A stretch of 64,000 nt of DNA from Dyella sedimenti (GCF_022760995.1 NZ_JAKWJO010000001.1:1097944-1161943), one strand, 5' to 3'; numbered from the stretch's first letter, positions 8,225 to 17,978 are shown. The notes: generated from the sequence alone by a model not told the origin. A program made the numbers and translations.

Positions 8225-9270
8225 CGGTGAACCTTGTCGATGCTGATCTTGATCGGCGTGTGCGTGTCCACGGCCACCACGCCGGCATCGCCCTCCAGGT
8301 CGCCTGCCTGGGCGATGGCCTGGCCGCTCTTGCTGATGCGGGCGCCGACGAACACGCGCTGCGCCGAGGATAGTTTGAACTGGGGCGTCATGCCCATCGC
8401 ATCGGTGAGCGTGACACTGGCGGGCAGGGTGTTGGCGTCCAGCCGCGCCACCGCCAGCGGCATCGGCGGGCCCTGCTCGGCGCGCGCATAGACGAACAGC
8501 GTATCGCCCGGGGCGAGCCTGTCCTTCAGCGCGGGCGACAGCGAGACCTGCACTTGCAGGGCGGGGCCCCTGGCTTCGTCGTTCGCGGGCTTTTCTGGCG
8601 TGGACGGCGTGCCACCGTTGGCGCGCGCGTCGGCGACGGCGATCTGTTCGGCCACGGCCTTGGCCACGTTGGAATCCGGGTCGAGCTGCGGTTGCAGTTG
8701 GCGCCAGGTAGCGGCCGCTTCGGTATAGCGGTCGTGCTGGAACTGGCTGATGCCCAGCAGCCACAGGCCGCGCTGGCTCTGCGGGTCGAGCTTGACGGCG
8801 CGTTCCAGCAGGTCGAGCGCGCGGCCTTCGATGCGGTGGTCGTCGCGTAGCATCGAGTCGGTCTCGGCCCAGCCCACCATGGCGGCGCTGTTGTTGCCGT
8901 CCAGGCCCAGCGCGCGGTCGTAGGCGTCGCGCGCCGCGGCCGGCTGGCGCATCACGGTGTAGGTCTGGGCCAGCAACAGCCAGCCTTGCAGGTCGGTGGG
9001 CTGCTGCGCCAGGTGCGCCTTCAGCTCGTCGACGGCCTGGTCGATGCTCATGTTCTGTTGGCGCGGCACGCCGTTGAGCGCTACCGGCGTGCCCACCGCG
9101 AGGTAGAGTCCCACTGCCGCGATGGGCAACAGCAGGGCCAGCGCCAGGGCCAGGACGAACACACCGCGCGAGCGGCCTTGCGCTCGTCCGTGACGCAGCA
9201 GCGGCAACAGCAACAGCAGCAGGGCCACGGCGATCATCACCGCGGCGATCACAAAGAAAGCCAGCTTCAC
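8221..9270 (-). CDS. ccmI: Cytochrome c biogenesis protein CcmI
   Basis: 349-residue membrane protein with a GTG start whose last bases overlap the ccmH stop (GTGA at 9267-9270). Two N-terminal membrane helices (about 4-25 and 35-55) precede a periplasmic TPR domain (about 75-230: repeats with YTVMRQPAAARDAY, LLGISQFQHD and similar) and a C-terminal beta-rich domain. CcmI holds apocytochrome c for haem ligation by CcmF/H. The family is variable and homologues have the same bipartite layout. A longer frame upstream lies inside ccmH and was rejected. Confidence 0.88.
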   Translation of the reverse strand: MKLAFFVIAAVMIAVALLLLLLPLLRHGRAQGRSRGVFVLALALALLLPIAAVGLYLAVGTPVALNGVPRQQNMSIDQAVDELKAHLAQQPTDLQGWLLLAQTYTVMRQPAAARDAYDRALGLDGNNSAAMVGWAETDSMLRDDHRIEGRALDLLERAVKLDPQSQRGLWLLGISQFQHDRYTEAAATWRQLQPQLDPDSNVAKAVAEQIAVADARANGGTPSTPEKPANDEARGPALQVQVSLSPALKDRLAPGDTLFVYARAEQGPPMPLAVARLDANTLPASVTLTDAMGMTPQFKLSSAQRVFVGARISKSGQAIAQAGDLEGDAGVVAVDTHTPIKISIDKVHR

Positions 9271-9779
9271 CAGTCGTCCCCTTCGTCGGCCGGCCTGTCG
9301 TGAGCGACGGCGGCGGTGGCGCGTCCGCGCCGGCGCACCGTGACCACCACCGCAAGAGCCCCGGCGATCAGTATCGCCAATGGGCCGAACCACAACAGCA
9401 GCGTGCTGGACTGCACCGGCGGGTCGTACAGCACGAAATCGGAATAGCGGTCGACCAGGTACTGCTTGATCTGTGCGTCGCTCTTGCCCTGCTGCATCAG
9501 GTCGAACACCTCGTGGCGCAGGTCGCGCGCCAGGTCGGCGTTGGAATCGGCCAGGTTCTCGTTCTGGCAGACCAGGCAGCGCAGCTCGCGCGTGAGGTTC
9601 TGGAAGCGGACTTCCTGCGCGTGGTCCTTGAACGGCAGCGGGTCGATGGCCTGGGCGAACGACACGCCCGCGAACAGCATCAGCGCCACCTGTAGGAGCG
9701 CACCCAGGGCGCGATTTCGGCGATGACGCAGCGCGCGGCTGTCGCGCACAGGGGGCGCTCCCACAAGGAGCCGGGTCAT
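9267..9779 (-). CDS. ccmH: Cytochrome c biogenesis protein CcmH (signal region carries a REP pair)
   Basis: 170-residue periplasmic membrane-anchored thioredox protein that reduces the CXXC of apocytochrome c. The active motif is C68-L-V-C71 in LRCLVCQN; a C-terminal membrane helix lies near residues 129-148. The start overlaps the ccmG stop (ATGA, 9776-9779). Odd feature: residues 5-30, between MTRL and the hydrophobic core VALMLFAG, are encoded by a full REPIN (9691-9765), giving an Arg-rich n-region (RDSR..RHRRNR) before the signal peptide. Start at Met34 is possible but would leave only about ten residues of leader. The mature enzyme looks intact. Confidence 0.9.
   Translation of the reverse strand: MTRLLVGAPPVRDSRALRHRRNRALGALLQVALMLFAGVSFAQAIDPLPFKDHAQEVRFQNLTRELRCLVCQNENLADSNADLARDLRHEVFDLMQQGKSDAQIKQYLVDRYSDFVLYDPPVQSSTLLLWFGPLAILIAGALAVVVTVRRRGRATAAVAHDRPADEGDDW
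9691..9765. repeat. REPIN 1 (inside ccmH)
   Basis: Two REP units in inverted orientation: TGTAGGAGCGCACCCAGG... and ...TCGCGCACAGGGGGCGCTCCCACA. Each arm is itself an imperfect hairpin. Same family as the copies at 17137, 41423, 46604 and 54034. This is the only one inside a coding sequence. Confidence 0.88.
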
Positions 9780-10321
9780 GGAGCGGGCTCCTTGGCCAGC
9801 GCCGCGATGGCAGGCTTCAGTTCCCTGGCGATCACCTCAGGTGTCAGCGGGCCGATGTGCTTGTAGCGGATGACGCCCTTGCCATCGACCAGGAAGCTTT
9901 CCGGCGCGCCGTACACGCCGAAGTCGATCGCGGTGCGGCCTTCCTGGTCGGCGATCACCAGGTCGTAGGGATTGCCATGCTGGGCCAGCCAAGCCTTGGC
10001 GTCCTCCGGTGCGTCCTTGTAGTTGTAGCCGACCAGGGGCACGCCGATGGCCTTGCCCTGGGTCATCAGCACCGGGTGTTCCTCGCCGCAGGCGATGCAC
10101 CAGCTGGCGAATACGTTGATGAGGTAGGGCTTGCCCAGCATGGCCTCGCGGCTCACCGTCCGCGCGGGATCGTCCAGCCTGGGCAGCACGAAGGCCGGCG
10201 CGGGCTTGTCGATCAGTGGCGAGGGCACCTCGCGCTGGTCGTGCTGGGTGTTCCACCAGATGCCGAAGCCGAACAGCGCCACCAACAGGAGAAAACCGAG
10301 GAAAGGCAGCAGCCGGCTCAT
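9776..10321 (-). CDS. ccmG: Thiol:disulfide interchange protein CcmG/DsbE
   Basis: 181-residue membrane-tethered periplasmic thioredoxin. An N-terminal helix (about 4-23) anchors the domain; the active site is W74-C75-I-A-C78, in the usual position after NVFASW. A cis-Pro loop (GAPESFLVD) and the family's EEH motif after the CXXC are present. It supplies reductant to CcmH and apocytochrome c. Coupled to ccmF by ATGA overlap at 10318-10321 and to ccmH by ATGA at its end. Confidence 0.94.
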   Translation of the reverse strand: MSRLLPFLGFLLLVALFGFGIWWNTQHDQREVPSPLIDKPAPAFVLPRLDDPARTVSREAMLGKPYLINVFASWCIACGEEHPVLMTQGKAIGVPLVGYNYKDAPEDAKAWLAQHGNPYDLVIADQEGRTAIDFGVYGAPESFLVDGKGVIRYKHIGPLTPEVIARELKPAIAALAKEPAP

Positions 10322-12291
10322 GCGCGCGACTCCCGCAGCGCCGGCAGCGGCTCCGCTGCCGACTCGACCGCGCGTTTGGCGCGGAAGCGCCGGTCGGCGG
10401 CGGCGAAGAAGCCGCCCAGCATCATCAGCAGGCCGCCGGCCCAGATCCAGCGCACGAACGGTTTGTCGTACAGGCGCAGCGCCCAGGCGCCTTCGGGCTG
10501 ATTGCGGTCCATCGGCTCGCCCAGCGCCACGTAAAGATCGCGGAACAGGCCGGGATCGATCGCCGATTCGGTCTGCACCTGGCCGCGCGAATAGGTGCGC
10601 TTCTGCGGGTGCATCACGGCGATCTCGCGGCCATCGCGCAGCACCGTCACCATGCCCTGGTCGCCCTGCCAGTTCGGCCCCTGGGTCTGCTGCACGCCGT
10701 CGAAGCGGAAGTCATAGCCGCCGATGCTGGCCACCTGGCCCGGCGCCATGCGCACGTCGCGTTCCACGCTCAACGCATTGGTCAGCAGCACGCCCGCCAG
10801 GAACACGCCCACGCCGGCATGTGCCAGCAGCATGCCGGCCATCTCCGCCGGATAGCGGCGGCCGGCCGGCATCTCGCGCCAGCGCTTGGCCACGTAGAGC
10901 AGGGTGCCGACGATGCACCACACCGCGGCGGCGGTACCGGCGATGGCTTTGGATTCGCCGTTGGTGAGCAGGCCCGCCACGATGGCGCAGGCGACCGTGG
11001 CAAGGCCGGCACGCCACAGCAGCTTCTTCAGCACCGGCATGTCGCTCCTGCCCCAGCGCAGGTAAGGGCCGAACGGCAGCAGCACCACCACCGGGATCAT
11101 CAGCAGGGTGAACAGGAAGCCGAAGTAGGGCGGGCCCACCGAGACCTTGCCCAGGTTCAGCGCGTCGCCTACCAGCGGGAACAGCGTGCCCAGCAGCACC
11201 ATGGCGGCGGCCACGGTCAGCATCAGGTTGCCGATGAGGATGGCGGTCTCGCGCGACACCACGCCGAACGGCTTGCCGCCGGCCACCTTGGGCGCGCGCA
11301 GCGCATACAGCAGCAGCGAGCCGCCCACCACGATGGCGAGGAAGCACAGGATGAACAGGCCGCGCCGCGGATCGGAGGCGAAGGCGTGCACCGAGGTGAG
11401 CACGCCCGAGCGCACCAGGAAGGTGCCCAGCAGCGACAATGAGAAGGCGAAGATGGACAGCAGGATGGTCCAGGCGCGCAGCCCGCCGCGCTTTTCCGTC
11501 ACCGCCTGCGCGTGGATCAGCGCCGCGCCCACCAGCCACGGCATGAAGCTGGCGTTCTCCACCGGGTCCCAGAACCACCAGCCGCCCCAGCCCAGTTCCG
11601 CATAGGCCCACCAGCTGCCGGCCACGATGCCGGCGGAGAGGAAGCCCCAGGCCACGTTGGTCCATGGCCGCGCCCAGCGCACCCAGGCCTGTTCCAGCTC
11701 GCCGCCCAGCAGCGCGGCGATGGAGAAGGCGAAGGCCACCGAGAAACCCACGTAGCCCATGTAGAGCACCGGCGGGTGAAAGGTCATGCCGGGATCCTGC
11801 AACACCGGGTTGAGGTCGCCGCCGTCCGGCGGCATCGGCAGCAGGCGCAGGAACGGGTTGGAGGTGAACACGATGAAGGCGAGGAAACCCACTGCCACCA
11901 GCCCCAGCACGCCCAGCACGCGCGAGACGAACACCTCGGGCAGGTTTCGGCTCAATGCAGCCAGCGCCAGCGTCCACAGGTTGAGGATGAAGATCCACAA
12001 CAGCAGCGAACCCTCGTGCGCGCCCCACACCGCGGCGATGCGGTAGTACCAGGGCAGGGCGAGGTTGGAGTTGTCGGCGACGTACTGCACCGAGAAGTCG
12101 AAGCGCAGGAAAGCCCACACCAGCAGCGCGAAGGCCATCGCCACGAACACCGCCTGTCCGGCGGCGGCGGGGCGGGCCACCGCCATCAGCGCGCGGTTGC
12201 CGCGCCAGGCGCCAAGCAGCGGCAGGATGCCCTGCGCCAGCGCGAGCAGCAGGGCGAGGATCAGGGCGAGCTGGCCGAGTTCGGGGGTCAT
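10318..12291 (-). CDS. ccmF: Haem lyase CcmF
   Basis: 657-residue polytopic membrane protein, the haem-ligating core of system I cytochrome c maturation. The tryptophan-rich WWD domain is at about 236-251 ([16 protein letters not shown]), flanked by hydrophobic helices and conserved His residues (FHPPVLY near 172 and later). Length is typical. It lies between ccmE and ccmG with ATGA overlaps at both ends, so the whole set is translationally coupled. Confidence 0.96.
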   Translation of the reverse strand: MTPELGQLALILALLLALAQGILPLLGAWRGNRALMAVARPAAAGQAVFVAMAFALLVWAFLRFDFSVQYVADNSNLALPWYYRIAAVWGAHEGSLLLWIFILNLWTLALAALSRNLPEVFVSRVLGVLGLVAVGFLAFIVFTSNPFLRLLPMPPDGGDLNPVLQDPGMTFHPPVLYMGYVGFSVAFAFSIAALLGGELEQAWVRWARPWTNVAWGFLSAGIVAGSWWAYAELGWGGWWFWDPVENASFMPWLVGAALIHAQAVTEKRGGLRAWTILLSIFAFSLSLLGTFLVRSGVLTSVHAFASDPRRGLFILCFLAIVVGGSLLLYALRAPKVAGGKPFGVVSRETAILIGNLMLTVAAAMVLLGTLFPLVGDALNLGKVSVGPPYFGFLFTLLMIPVVVLLPFGPYLRWGRSDMPVLKKLLWRAGLATVACAIVAGLLTNGESKAIAGTAAAVWCIVGTLLYVAKRWREMPAGRRYPAEMAGMLLAHAGVGVFLAGVLLTNALSVERDVRMAPGQVASIGGYDFRFDGVQQTQGPNWQGDQGMVTVLRDGREIAVMHPQKRTYSRGQVQTESAIDPGLFRDLYVALGEPMDRNQPEGAWALRLYDKPFVRWIWAGGLLMMLGGFFAAADRRFRAKRAVESAAEPLPALRESRA

Positions 12292-12758
12292 AGCGGCTTG
12301 TCCTGTCCGGCTTCCTCGTTCACCTGCTTGCCGGCGTGCGCCTTGGCCATGGCGTCCTTCAGCTCCTTGGGCATGTAGGTCTCGTCATGCTTGGCCAGCA
12401 CCTCGGTGGCGATGAAGCGGGCGTTGTCCATATGGCCGGTGGCGATCACCGACTGGTTGTCGCGGAACAGGTCCGGCAGGATGCCGGTGTATTCGACGGG
12501 CATCGTGCCGCTGGCATCCACCACGGTGAAGGTGACCTTCAGCGAGTCGCTGCTGCGCTGGATCGAGCCGGCCTTGACCATGCCGCCCAGGCGGAAATTC
12601 TTGTAGCTGCGCGCCTCGCCCGACTGCACCTGGCTCGGGGTGAACAGGTAGTTCATGTTCTGCTGCAGGGCGAATACGGTCAGCCCCACCGCGACGGCGG
12701 CGGCGGCGATCACGAGAAGGACGATGGTGAGCCTGCGCTTGCGGGTGGGATTCATCAT
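12288..12758 (-). CDS. ccmE: Haem chaperone CcmE
   Basis: 156-residue periplasmic haem chaperone with one N-terminal helix (about 10-30) and an OB-fold. The haem-attachment His is H124, with the partner Tyr at 128 in KHDETY. Start chosen at the first of two adjacent ATG codons (12758 or 12755), 17 bp after the ccmD stop. The open frame continues further upstream but that part overlaps ccmD and has no membrane-anchor character. Confidence 0.94.
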   Translation of the reverse strand: MMNPTRKRRLTIVLLVIAAAAVAVGLTVFALQQNMNYLFTPSQVQSGEARSYKNFRLGGMVKAGSIQRSSDSLKVTFTVVDASGTMPVEYTGILPDLFRDNQSVIATGHMDNARFIATEVLAKHDETYMPKELKDAMAKAHAGKQVNEEAGQDKPL

Positions 12759-12775
12759 GGTTGGGTGAGTGCCCC

Positions 12776-12976
12776 TCAGGGTGATGAAGGGTTGCGTTGC
12801 TGGCGCGCGGCCTGCCGTGCCAGGCGGCCGCGCAGCTCGCGCAGGTTGCGCCGGCGGCGCAGTCCCGGGCTGAGGTAGTCGGCGACCAGCACGACGAAGA
12901 ACACCGCATAGGCCGGCCACACATAGGCGGCATAGCCGCCCATGGCAAGGAAGTGGTCCCAGGAGAACGACGTCAT
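12776..12976 (-). CDS. ccmD: Haem exporter protein CcmD
   Basis: 66-residue single-span membrane protein. The pattern [12 protein letters not shown] before the membrane helix (about 12-34), followed by an Arg-rich cytoplasmic tail, is characteristic of CcmD, which releases holo-CcmE from CcmABC. Start overlaps the ccmC stop by ATGA (12973-12976). Slightly longer than average because of its tail. Confidence 0.9.
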   Translation of the reverse strand: MTSFSWDHFLAMGGYAAYVWPAYAVFFVVLVADYLSPGLRRRRNLRELRGRLARQAARQQRNPSSP

Positions 12977-13737
12977 CGGCGGCCTTCCTGCGCGCTTTCG
13001 GCGATCTGGCGCACCCAGTCCTTGCCGCTTTCCATCGCCAGCAGGTCCGTGCGCACGCGGCCGAACAGGCTGGCGACGTAGTAGCACTTGGTGGCGACCA
13101 TCATGGTCAGCAGCGGCCACAGCATGTCGCCGCTGATCTTGGAGGGGCCGAGGATGCGGATGGTGGAGCCCTGGTGCAGGGTGTTCCACCAGTTCACCGA
13201 GAAATGCACGATCGGCACGTTGATGATGCCGATGATGGCGAGGAAGGCCGCGGCGCGCGCGCCCTGGCGGCGGTCCTCGAAGGAGTGGTACAGGCCGATC
13301 ACGCCCAGGTACAGGAACAGCAGCACCAGCTCGGAGGTGAGGCGGGCGTCCCAGGTCCACCAGGTGCCCCACATGGGCTTGCCCCACAGCGAGCCGGTGA
13401 CCAGGGTGATGAAGGTGAAGGCCGCGCCGATCGGCGCCGATTCCATCGCCACCACCTCCGCCAGCTTGATGCGCCACACCAGCGTGATGAACGAGGCCAC
13501 CGCCATCACGCCGTAGATGAACAGTCCCATCCAGGCGCAGGGCACGTGGATGAAGATGATGCGGTAGGCATCGCCTTGCTGGTAGTCGGCCGGCGCCAGC
13601 ACCAGGCCGCCGTACAGCGCGATGGCGCCCAGCAGCAGGGCCAGCACCAGCGCCCAGGGGCGCAGGGCACCGGCGAAGCGGTAGAAGTTCGGCGGCGAGC
13701 TGAGCTTGTGCACCCAGAGCGGGATCCAGTTGGCCAT
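12973..13737 (-). CDS. ccmC: Haem transport protein CcmC
   Basis: 254-residue membrane protein with six predicted helices. The WWD motif [13 protein letters not shown] is at about 123-135. H64 (in IIFIHVP) and the His in TLHQGST are the expected axial haem ligands. It loads haem on CcmE together with CcmABD. The chosen start, MANWIPLW, leaves a 5-bp gap to ccmB; the upstream extension of the frame is an overprint of ccmB. Confidence 0.95.
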   Translation of the reverse strand: MANWIPLWVHKLSSPPNFYRFAGALRPWALVLALLLGAIALYGGLVLAPADYQQGDAYRIIFIHVPCAWMGLFIYGVMAVASFITLVWRIKLAEVVAMESAPIGAAFTFITLVTGSLWGKPMWGTWWTWDARLTSELVLLFLYLGVIGLYHSFEDRRQGARAAAFLAIIGIINVPIVHFSVNWWNTLHQGSTIRILGPSKISGDMLWPLLTMMVATKCYYVASLFGRVRTDLLAMESGKDWVRQIAESAQEGRR

Positions 13738-13742
13738 AACGT

Positions 13743-14429
13743 TCAGGCGTCCAAGGCAATGCGGAGTGCGGCGGCGCAGGCCAGCGGCGCCAGCACCAGG
13801 GCCATGACCAGCGCGGCCCCCAGCCAGGCGATGGGCGCAAGCCACGGCAGCCCTTGTTGTGCCGCGGCGACGGCGCCGGCGGCGAAGATCACCACGGGGA
13901 CGCACAGCGGCAGCAGCATCAGTGCCAGCAGCATACCAGAGCGCCGCGTGCCGGCCGTCAGCGCCACCAGCACCGCGCCGAGCAGGCTGAGCAGCGGCGT
14001 GGCCAGCAGCAGTGCATACAGCAGCACCGGCATCACCGCCGTGGGCAGGTGCAGCATGGCGGCCAGCAGTGGAGCGATTACGATCAAAGGCAGCGCGGTG
14101 GTAATCCAGTGAGCCAGGATCTTGGTGCCCAGCATCAGCGCCAAGGGTTGCGGCGAGAGCATCAATTGTTCCAGCGAGCCGTCCTCGATGTCGCCGCGGA
14201 ACATCGCATCCAGCGCCAGCAGCATGGCCAGCAGCATGGTCACCAGCACCACGCCGCCAGCGATGCGCTGCAGCAGGGCCTCCTCGGGGCCCAGCGCGAA
14301 CGGGAACAGGGTGACGACGATCAAGGCGTACAACACCGGCATCACGATGTCGCCGCGGCGACGCCAGGCCAGGGTGAGATCGCGGCGCAGCACGGCGGCG
14401 CAGGCGGTGGAAAGCCGAGGGCTACTCAT
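13743..14429 (-). CDS. ccmB: Haem exporter permease CcmB
   Basis: 228-residue, six-helix ABC permease partner of CcmA. Recognised from GDIEDGSLEQL after the first helices and the Ala/Leu-rich membrane segments. Start at ATG 14429 (MSSPRLST); the in-frame ATG codons further upstream fall in the repeat-containing ccmA-ccmB gap and are unlikely. The 140-bp gap is the only sizeable break in the ccm run. Confidence 0.92.
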   Translation of the reverse strand: MSSPRLSTACAAVLRRDLTLAWRRRGDIVMPVLYALIVVTLFPFALGPEEALLQRIAGGVVLVTMLLAMLLALDAMFRGDIEDGSLEQLMLSPQPLALMLGTKILAHWITTALPLIVIAPLLAAMLHLPTAVMPVLLYALLLATPLLSLLGAVLVALTAGTRRSGMLLALMLLPLCVPVVIFAAGAVAAAQQGLPWLAPIAWLGAALVMALVLAPLACAAALRIALDA

Positions 14430-14442
14430 GCGCCCCCGCATG

Positions 14443-14545
14443 CTCTGCTCCCTTCCCTGCCTGGCAGGGGAGGGCTGGGCTGGGGGCATCCAAGAGGTTG
14501 GCGAAAGGGCTCATCCCCTCCCAGCCGCTCCCTGCGCGCCGGAGG
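14443..14545. repeat. C/G-rich inverted repeat between ccmA and ccmB
   Basis: Left arm CTCCCTTCCCTGCC-TGGCAGGGGAGGG is a hairpin, followed by GGCTGGGGGCATCC. A right arm, CATCCCCTCCCAGCC plus GCTCCCTGCGCGCCGGAG, is partly complementary to the left. It resembles the intergenic element at 31123-31236 (CTCCCC/GGGGAG core). Non-coding; it separates two otherwise coupled genes. Confidence 0.6.
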
Positions 14546-14569
14546 CGCACCATCGACACATCCCGAGTG

Positions 14570-15208
14570 CTACGCATGCATGCGCACCCGGGTCGGCTCG
14601 CCATCGAGGAAGCTCACCGCGCCATGGCTGGTCACCAATGCGGCGCCGCCCTCGGTGGCATGCATCGCCAGCAGGCGGTTCACCAATTCGATGCCGGTGC
14701 GGTCGAGGTTGGCGTAGGGCTCGTCCAGCAGCCACAGCGTGCCCGGCAGCAGCAGCAGGCGCGCCAGCGCGGCGCGCTTCTTCTGGCCGGCGGAAAGGCG
14801 GCGCACCGGTTCGTCCTCGTAGCCGGCAAGGCCGATGTCGGCCAGCACGCCGGGTACGTCGCGGCCCGCACGGGTGCCATAGAGGCCGGCGGCCACGGCG
14901 AGGTTCTCCCGTGCGCTGAGATCGGCCTTCAGGCCCAGGTGGTGCCCGAGGAACAAGGTATCGCCCAGGTGTTCCGTCCGGCGCCAGGGCTGGCCGCGCC
15001 AGCGCAGCTCACCCTCGTCCAGGTGCAGCAGGCCGGCAAGGATGCGCAGCAGGGTGGTCTTGCCGCTGCCGTTGTTGCCCTCGACCAGCGCCACCTCGCC
15101 CGCATGCAGGGAAAAGTCCAGCGGCCCGAACACGGGCTCGTCCTGGCGATGGAAGGAAAGCGCCCGCGCTTCCAACAGAACCGGGGCAGTGGCGGACAGG
15201 GAGGTCAT
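14570..15208 (-). CDS. ccmA: Haem exporter ATP-binding protein CcmA
   Basis: 212-residue ABC ATPase. Walker A GNNGSGKT (44-51), signature LSAGQKKR, Walker [14 protein letters not shown]-switch in VTSHG. Drives release of haem-loaded CcmE by CcmABCD. First gene of the ccmABCDEFGHI-metX run; kmo and the DUF3293 gene lie just upstream in the same direction, so a longer transcript is possible. Confidence 0.95.
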   Translation of the reverse strand: MTSLSATAPVLLEARALSFHRQDEPVFGPLDFSLHAGEVALVEGNNGSGKTTLLRILAGLLHLDEGELRWRGQPWRRTEHLGDTLFLGHHLGLKADLSARENLAVAAGLYGTRAGRDVPGVLADIGLAGYEDEPVRRLSAGQKKRAALARLLLLPGTLWLLDEPYANLDRTGIELVNRLLAMHATEGGAALVTSHGAVSFLDGEPTRVRMHA

Positions 15209-15274
15209 CGCGCGATTGTCCGCAATGGCCGACAGGCTTGTCCATGCGGCGCTGTGCCGCCAGTGAGGGGCGGC

Positions 15275-15685
15275 CTACGAAAACAGTCGGAGCTGCGCCG
15301 GGCCGCCATCCTGGCCATGGACATAGCCATGCTGGCCGAAGCGGCGGGCCAGGGCATCGAAGTCCGTCCGGGCCGGACCTACCGCGAACAGGCTGTGCTC
15401 CCTCCATCCATCCTCGCCCACGCCGACCGCCGCGCGGATGGCCTGGATGCCGGCAAGTTCGCGCAAGGCTCGCAGCAATTGCCGCTGCGCCTGCCGGTTG
15501 TGCTGGCGCGGCTGTGGCCGGGAGCGGGGATTCCAGGCGGTGAGGAAACCCCACTCACGCGTACCCACGATGGGTCGCAGGGCGGCGGGCAGTGCCTGCC
15601 CGATCCGGATGCCGGCCCAGCCGCCGCCATCCAGGCGTACCCGGTAGTCCGTGCGCAGGAAGGCGGCGAGCAGGCGTTCATCCAT
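15275..15685 (-). CDS. DUF3293 domain protein
   Basis: 136-residue cytosolic protein of the DUF3293 family, recognised by the central segment FLTAWNPRS near the middle (AW-N-P signature) and the C-terminal HGQDGGPAQL. Function unknown. The start overlaps the last 8 bp of kmo (15678-15685), so the two are translationally coupled. The frame extends upstream only as an overprint of kmo. Confidence 0.78.
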   Translation of the reverse strand: MDERLLAAFLRTDYRVRLDGGGWAGIRIGQALPAALRPIVGTREWGFLTAWNPRSRPQPRQHNRQAQRQLLRALRELAGIQAIRAAVGVGEDGWREHSLFAVGPARTDFDALARRFGQHGYVHGQDGGPAQLRLFS

Positions 15686-17078
15686 GCCGCGTGTCGGGCA
15701 GCGGGGGCAGGGTGGCGCGCAGCGCGGCGACGGCGGCATCCAGGTCGATCGTGCCGGCGTCCGTGGAGCCCCGCAGCAATTGCTCCAGCAACTGGTCCTG
15801 CGCGCGGCCGCGCTCGTAGGCGTAGGCATAAGGCAGGTGTGTGAAGGTGACCATGCGGTAGCGCGCCATGAAATGTTGCGGCGCGCGCTCGGCCAGCCGC
15901 ACGCCCAGCTCTCGCTTGGCGAGGAAGTGCGGGTCGGCCACCGAATCGCGCATCTCCACGTAGTTCTCCAGCGCCATCGCCGCGATGGCATTGCTGTTGG
16001 GCTGGCGGATGCGCTGGAACTCGGCGAACACCTCGGGCGCATCGTCCGGTGCCTCGGCGAGCAGGGCGGCCAGCACCACGGTGTCCTCGAAGCCGCAGTT
16101 CATGCCCTGGCCGTGGAACGGCACGATGGCGTGGGCGGCATCGCCCACCAGCAGTGCCCGGCCGCCCAGGTGCCAGCGATCGAGGTAGAGCGTGGAGAGC
16201 GTACCCACCGGGTGGCCGTCGTAGTCTGTCGCGAAATCGGGAATCAGCGGCAGCAGGTCTGGGAAGTCAGCCTCGAAGAACGCATGCGCCGCGCGCGCGT
16301 CGGGCAGGGTGGCGAAGCTCGGGTGGGCGCCTTGTGCCGGCAGGAACAGGGTGACGGTGAAGCTGCCCTCGGTATTGGGCAGGGCGATGCACATGTAGCC
16401 GCCGCGCGGCCAGATATGCAGCGCGTGCGGTTCCAGCGCGAACTGGTCATGGCCGCCGCTGCGGCCCACCAGTTCGGCGGACAGGCCGCCGGCCGGCGGG
16501 ATTTCCAGTTCCTTGTAGGCGTGGCCCAGCGCTTCCACCCGCTCGCCGAGCGGCGCGTGGGCCTGCATGGCGGCGCGCAGGGCGGAGCCGGCGCCGTCCG
16601 CGCCGATCACCACTGGCGCGTAGAGTTCGCGCGTGGCGCCGTGCTCGTCCGCCAGCCGGATGCGGCCGGCATCGAAATCCGCGCCAGCCAGCGACTGGCC
16701 GAAATGGAAGCGCACGCCGGCGGCCTCGGCCGCGTCGAGCAGCAGCATGTTGAGCGCGCCGCGCGATACCGACCAGATCACCTCGCTGTCGTCCACGCCG
16801 TAGCGCAGCAAGCCGGAGCGGCCATCGCGCGCGTGCACCATGCGTCCGCGCATCATCACCGCGCGCTGCAGCACGTCCTCGGCGAGGCCCGCCTGACGCA
16901 GCGCGTGCAGTCCGCGTTCGGCCAGCGCCAGGTTGATCGAGCGCCCGCCCGCGAAACCCGCCACGCGCGGATCGGGGCGCTTCTCGAACACATCCACCTG
17001 GAAGCCGCGGCCGGCCAGTTGCTGCGCCAGCAGCGCGCCGACCAGGCCGCCGCCGATAAGGGTGATGGGATGCGCCAT
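15678..17078 (-). CDS. kmo: Kynurenine 3-monooxygenase
   Basis: 466-residue FAD-dependent aromatic hydroxylase. N-terminal dinucleotide fold GGGLVGALLA (about 9-18), the KMO-type segment GGRSINLALAERG (44-56), and the second FAD motif with GDAAHAIVPFHGQGMN. It converts kynurenine to 3-hydroxykynurenine, a step in de novo NAD synthesis from tryptophan used by xanthomonads. The other pathway genes are not in the window. A DUF3293 gene overlaps its 3' end. Confidence 0.93.
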   Translation of the reverse strand: MAHPITLIGGGLVGALLAQQLAGRGFQVDVFEKRPDPRVAGFAGGRSINLALAERGLHALRQAGLAEDVLQRAVMMRGRMVHARDGRSGLLRYGVDDSEVIWSVSRGALNMLLLDAAEAAGVRFHFGQSLAGADFDAGRIRLADEHGATRELYAPVVIGADGAGSALRAAMQAHAPLGERVEALGHAYKELEIPPAGGLSAELVGRSGGHDQFALEPHALHIWPRGGYMCIALPNTEGSFTVTLFLPAQGAHPSFATLPDARAAHAFFEADFPDLLPLIPDFATDYDGHPVGTLSTLYLDRWHLGGRALLVGDAAHAIVPFHGQGMNCGFEDTVVLAALLAEAPDDAPEVFAEFQRIRQPNSNAIAAMALENYVEMRDSVADPHFLAKRELGVRLAERAPQHFMARYRMVTFTHLPYAYAYERGRAQDQLLEQLLRGSTDAGTIDLDAAVAALRATLPPLPDTRHG

Positions 17079-17136
17079 GTAGCTCCGCTATGGGTTGGCA
17101 GTCGCGTGGGCGCCAAGAGTAGCGGGTCGCGGGTCA

Positions 17137-17200
17137 GTCGCGCACAGGGTGCGCCCCCGCACAGGCCGAATATCCTGTGGGAGCGCACCCCGTGCGCGAC
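17137..17200. repeat. REPIN 2
   Basis: Inverted arm GTCGCGCACAGGGTGCGCCCCC, then TGTGGGAGCGCACCCCGTGCGCGAC. Sits in the kmo-phbB intergenic gap. Confidence 0.88.
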
Positions 17201-17216
17201 CCAACCTCGCGCCAGT

Positions 17217-17978
17217 TCAGAAGCTCATGAAATACCCGCCGTTGACCGGCAGGTTGGCGCCCGTGATATAGCCGGCGTCGTCGGCGGTGAGGAAGGTCAC
17301 CGCGCGGGCGATGTCGCCGGGCGCGCCCAGCCGGCCCACCGGGATGTCCGCGACGATCTGCGCGCGGATCTCGGCCGGCACTGCCGCCACCAGCGCGGTA
17401 TCGCAGTAGCCGGGCGAGACGGTGTTCACCGTGATGCCCTTGCGCGCCGTCTCGCGCGCCAGCGCCATGCCGAAGCCGTGCACGCCGGCCTTGGCGGCGG
17501 AATAGTTGGTCTGGCCGAACTGGCCGGTCTGGCCATTGACCGAGCTGAGGTTGACGATGCGGCCGAAGCCCCGCGTGCTCATACCCTCGACCACGTTGCG
17601 GCACATGTTGAACACGCCATCGAGGTTCACCCGCATCAGCTCGTGCCATTGCTGCGGGCTCATCTTGCGCAGGCTGGTATCGCGGGTGATGCCGGCGGCG
17701 TTGACCAGGATATCGACGCTGCCGTGCGCAGCCTCGACGCGGCCGACCAGTTCGGCGCAGCTATCGAACTGGCTGACATCGCCCGGCTCGAAAACCACCG
17801 CACCATCGAGATCGGCCAGTTCGGTGCGGAAGGCGTCGAGGCGCTCGGCGCGCGCGGGCAGGTCCACGGCGATCACCCGGCGGCCGGCCTGGGCCAGCTG
17901 GCGGCAGATCTCGGTGCCGAGGCCGCCGATGCCGCCGGTCACGACGGCGACGCGCGGAGTGCGGGCGGATGGACTCAT
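17217..17978 (-). CDS. phbB: Acetoacetyl-CoA reductase (SDR family)
   Basis: 253-residue classical short-chain dehydrogenase. NAD(P) motif TGGIGGLG (14-21), NAAG at 93-96, catalytic S146, Y159 and K163. The stretch NGQTGQFGQTNYSAAKAG and the C-terminal PVNGGYFM are typical of PhaB/PhbB, which makes (R)-3-hydroxybutyryl-CoA for polyhydroxybutyrate. The neighbour phaR supports this assignment; phaA and phaC are not visible here. FabG-like activity cannot be excluded. Confidence 0.88.
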   Translation of the reverse strand: MSPSARTPRVAVVTGGIGGLGTEICRQLAQAGRRVIAVDLPARAERLDAFRTELADLDGAVVFEPGDVSQFDSCAELVGRVEAAHGSVDILVNAAGITRDTSLRKMSPQQWHELMRVNLDGVFNMCRNVVEGMSTRGFGRIVNLSSVNGQTGQFGQTNYSAAKAGVHGFGMALARETARKGITVNTVSPGYCDTALVAAVPAEIRAQIVADIPVGRLGAPGDIARAVTFLTADDAGYITGANLPVNGGYFMSF

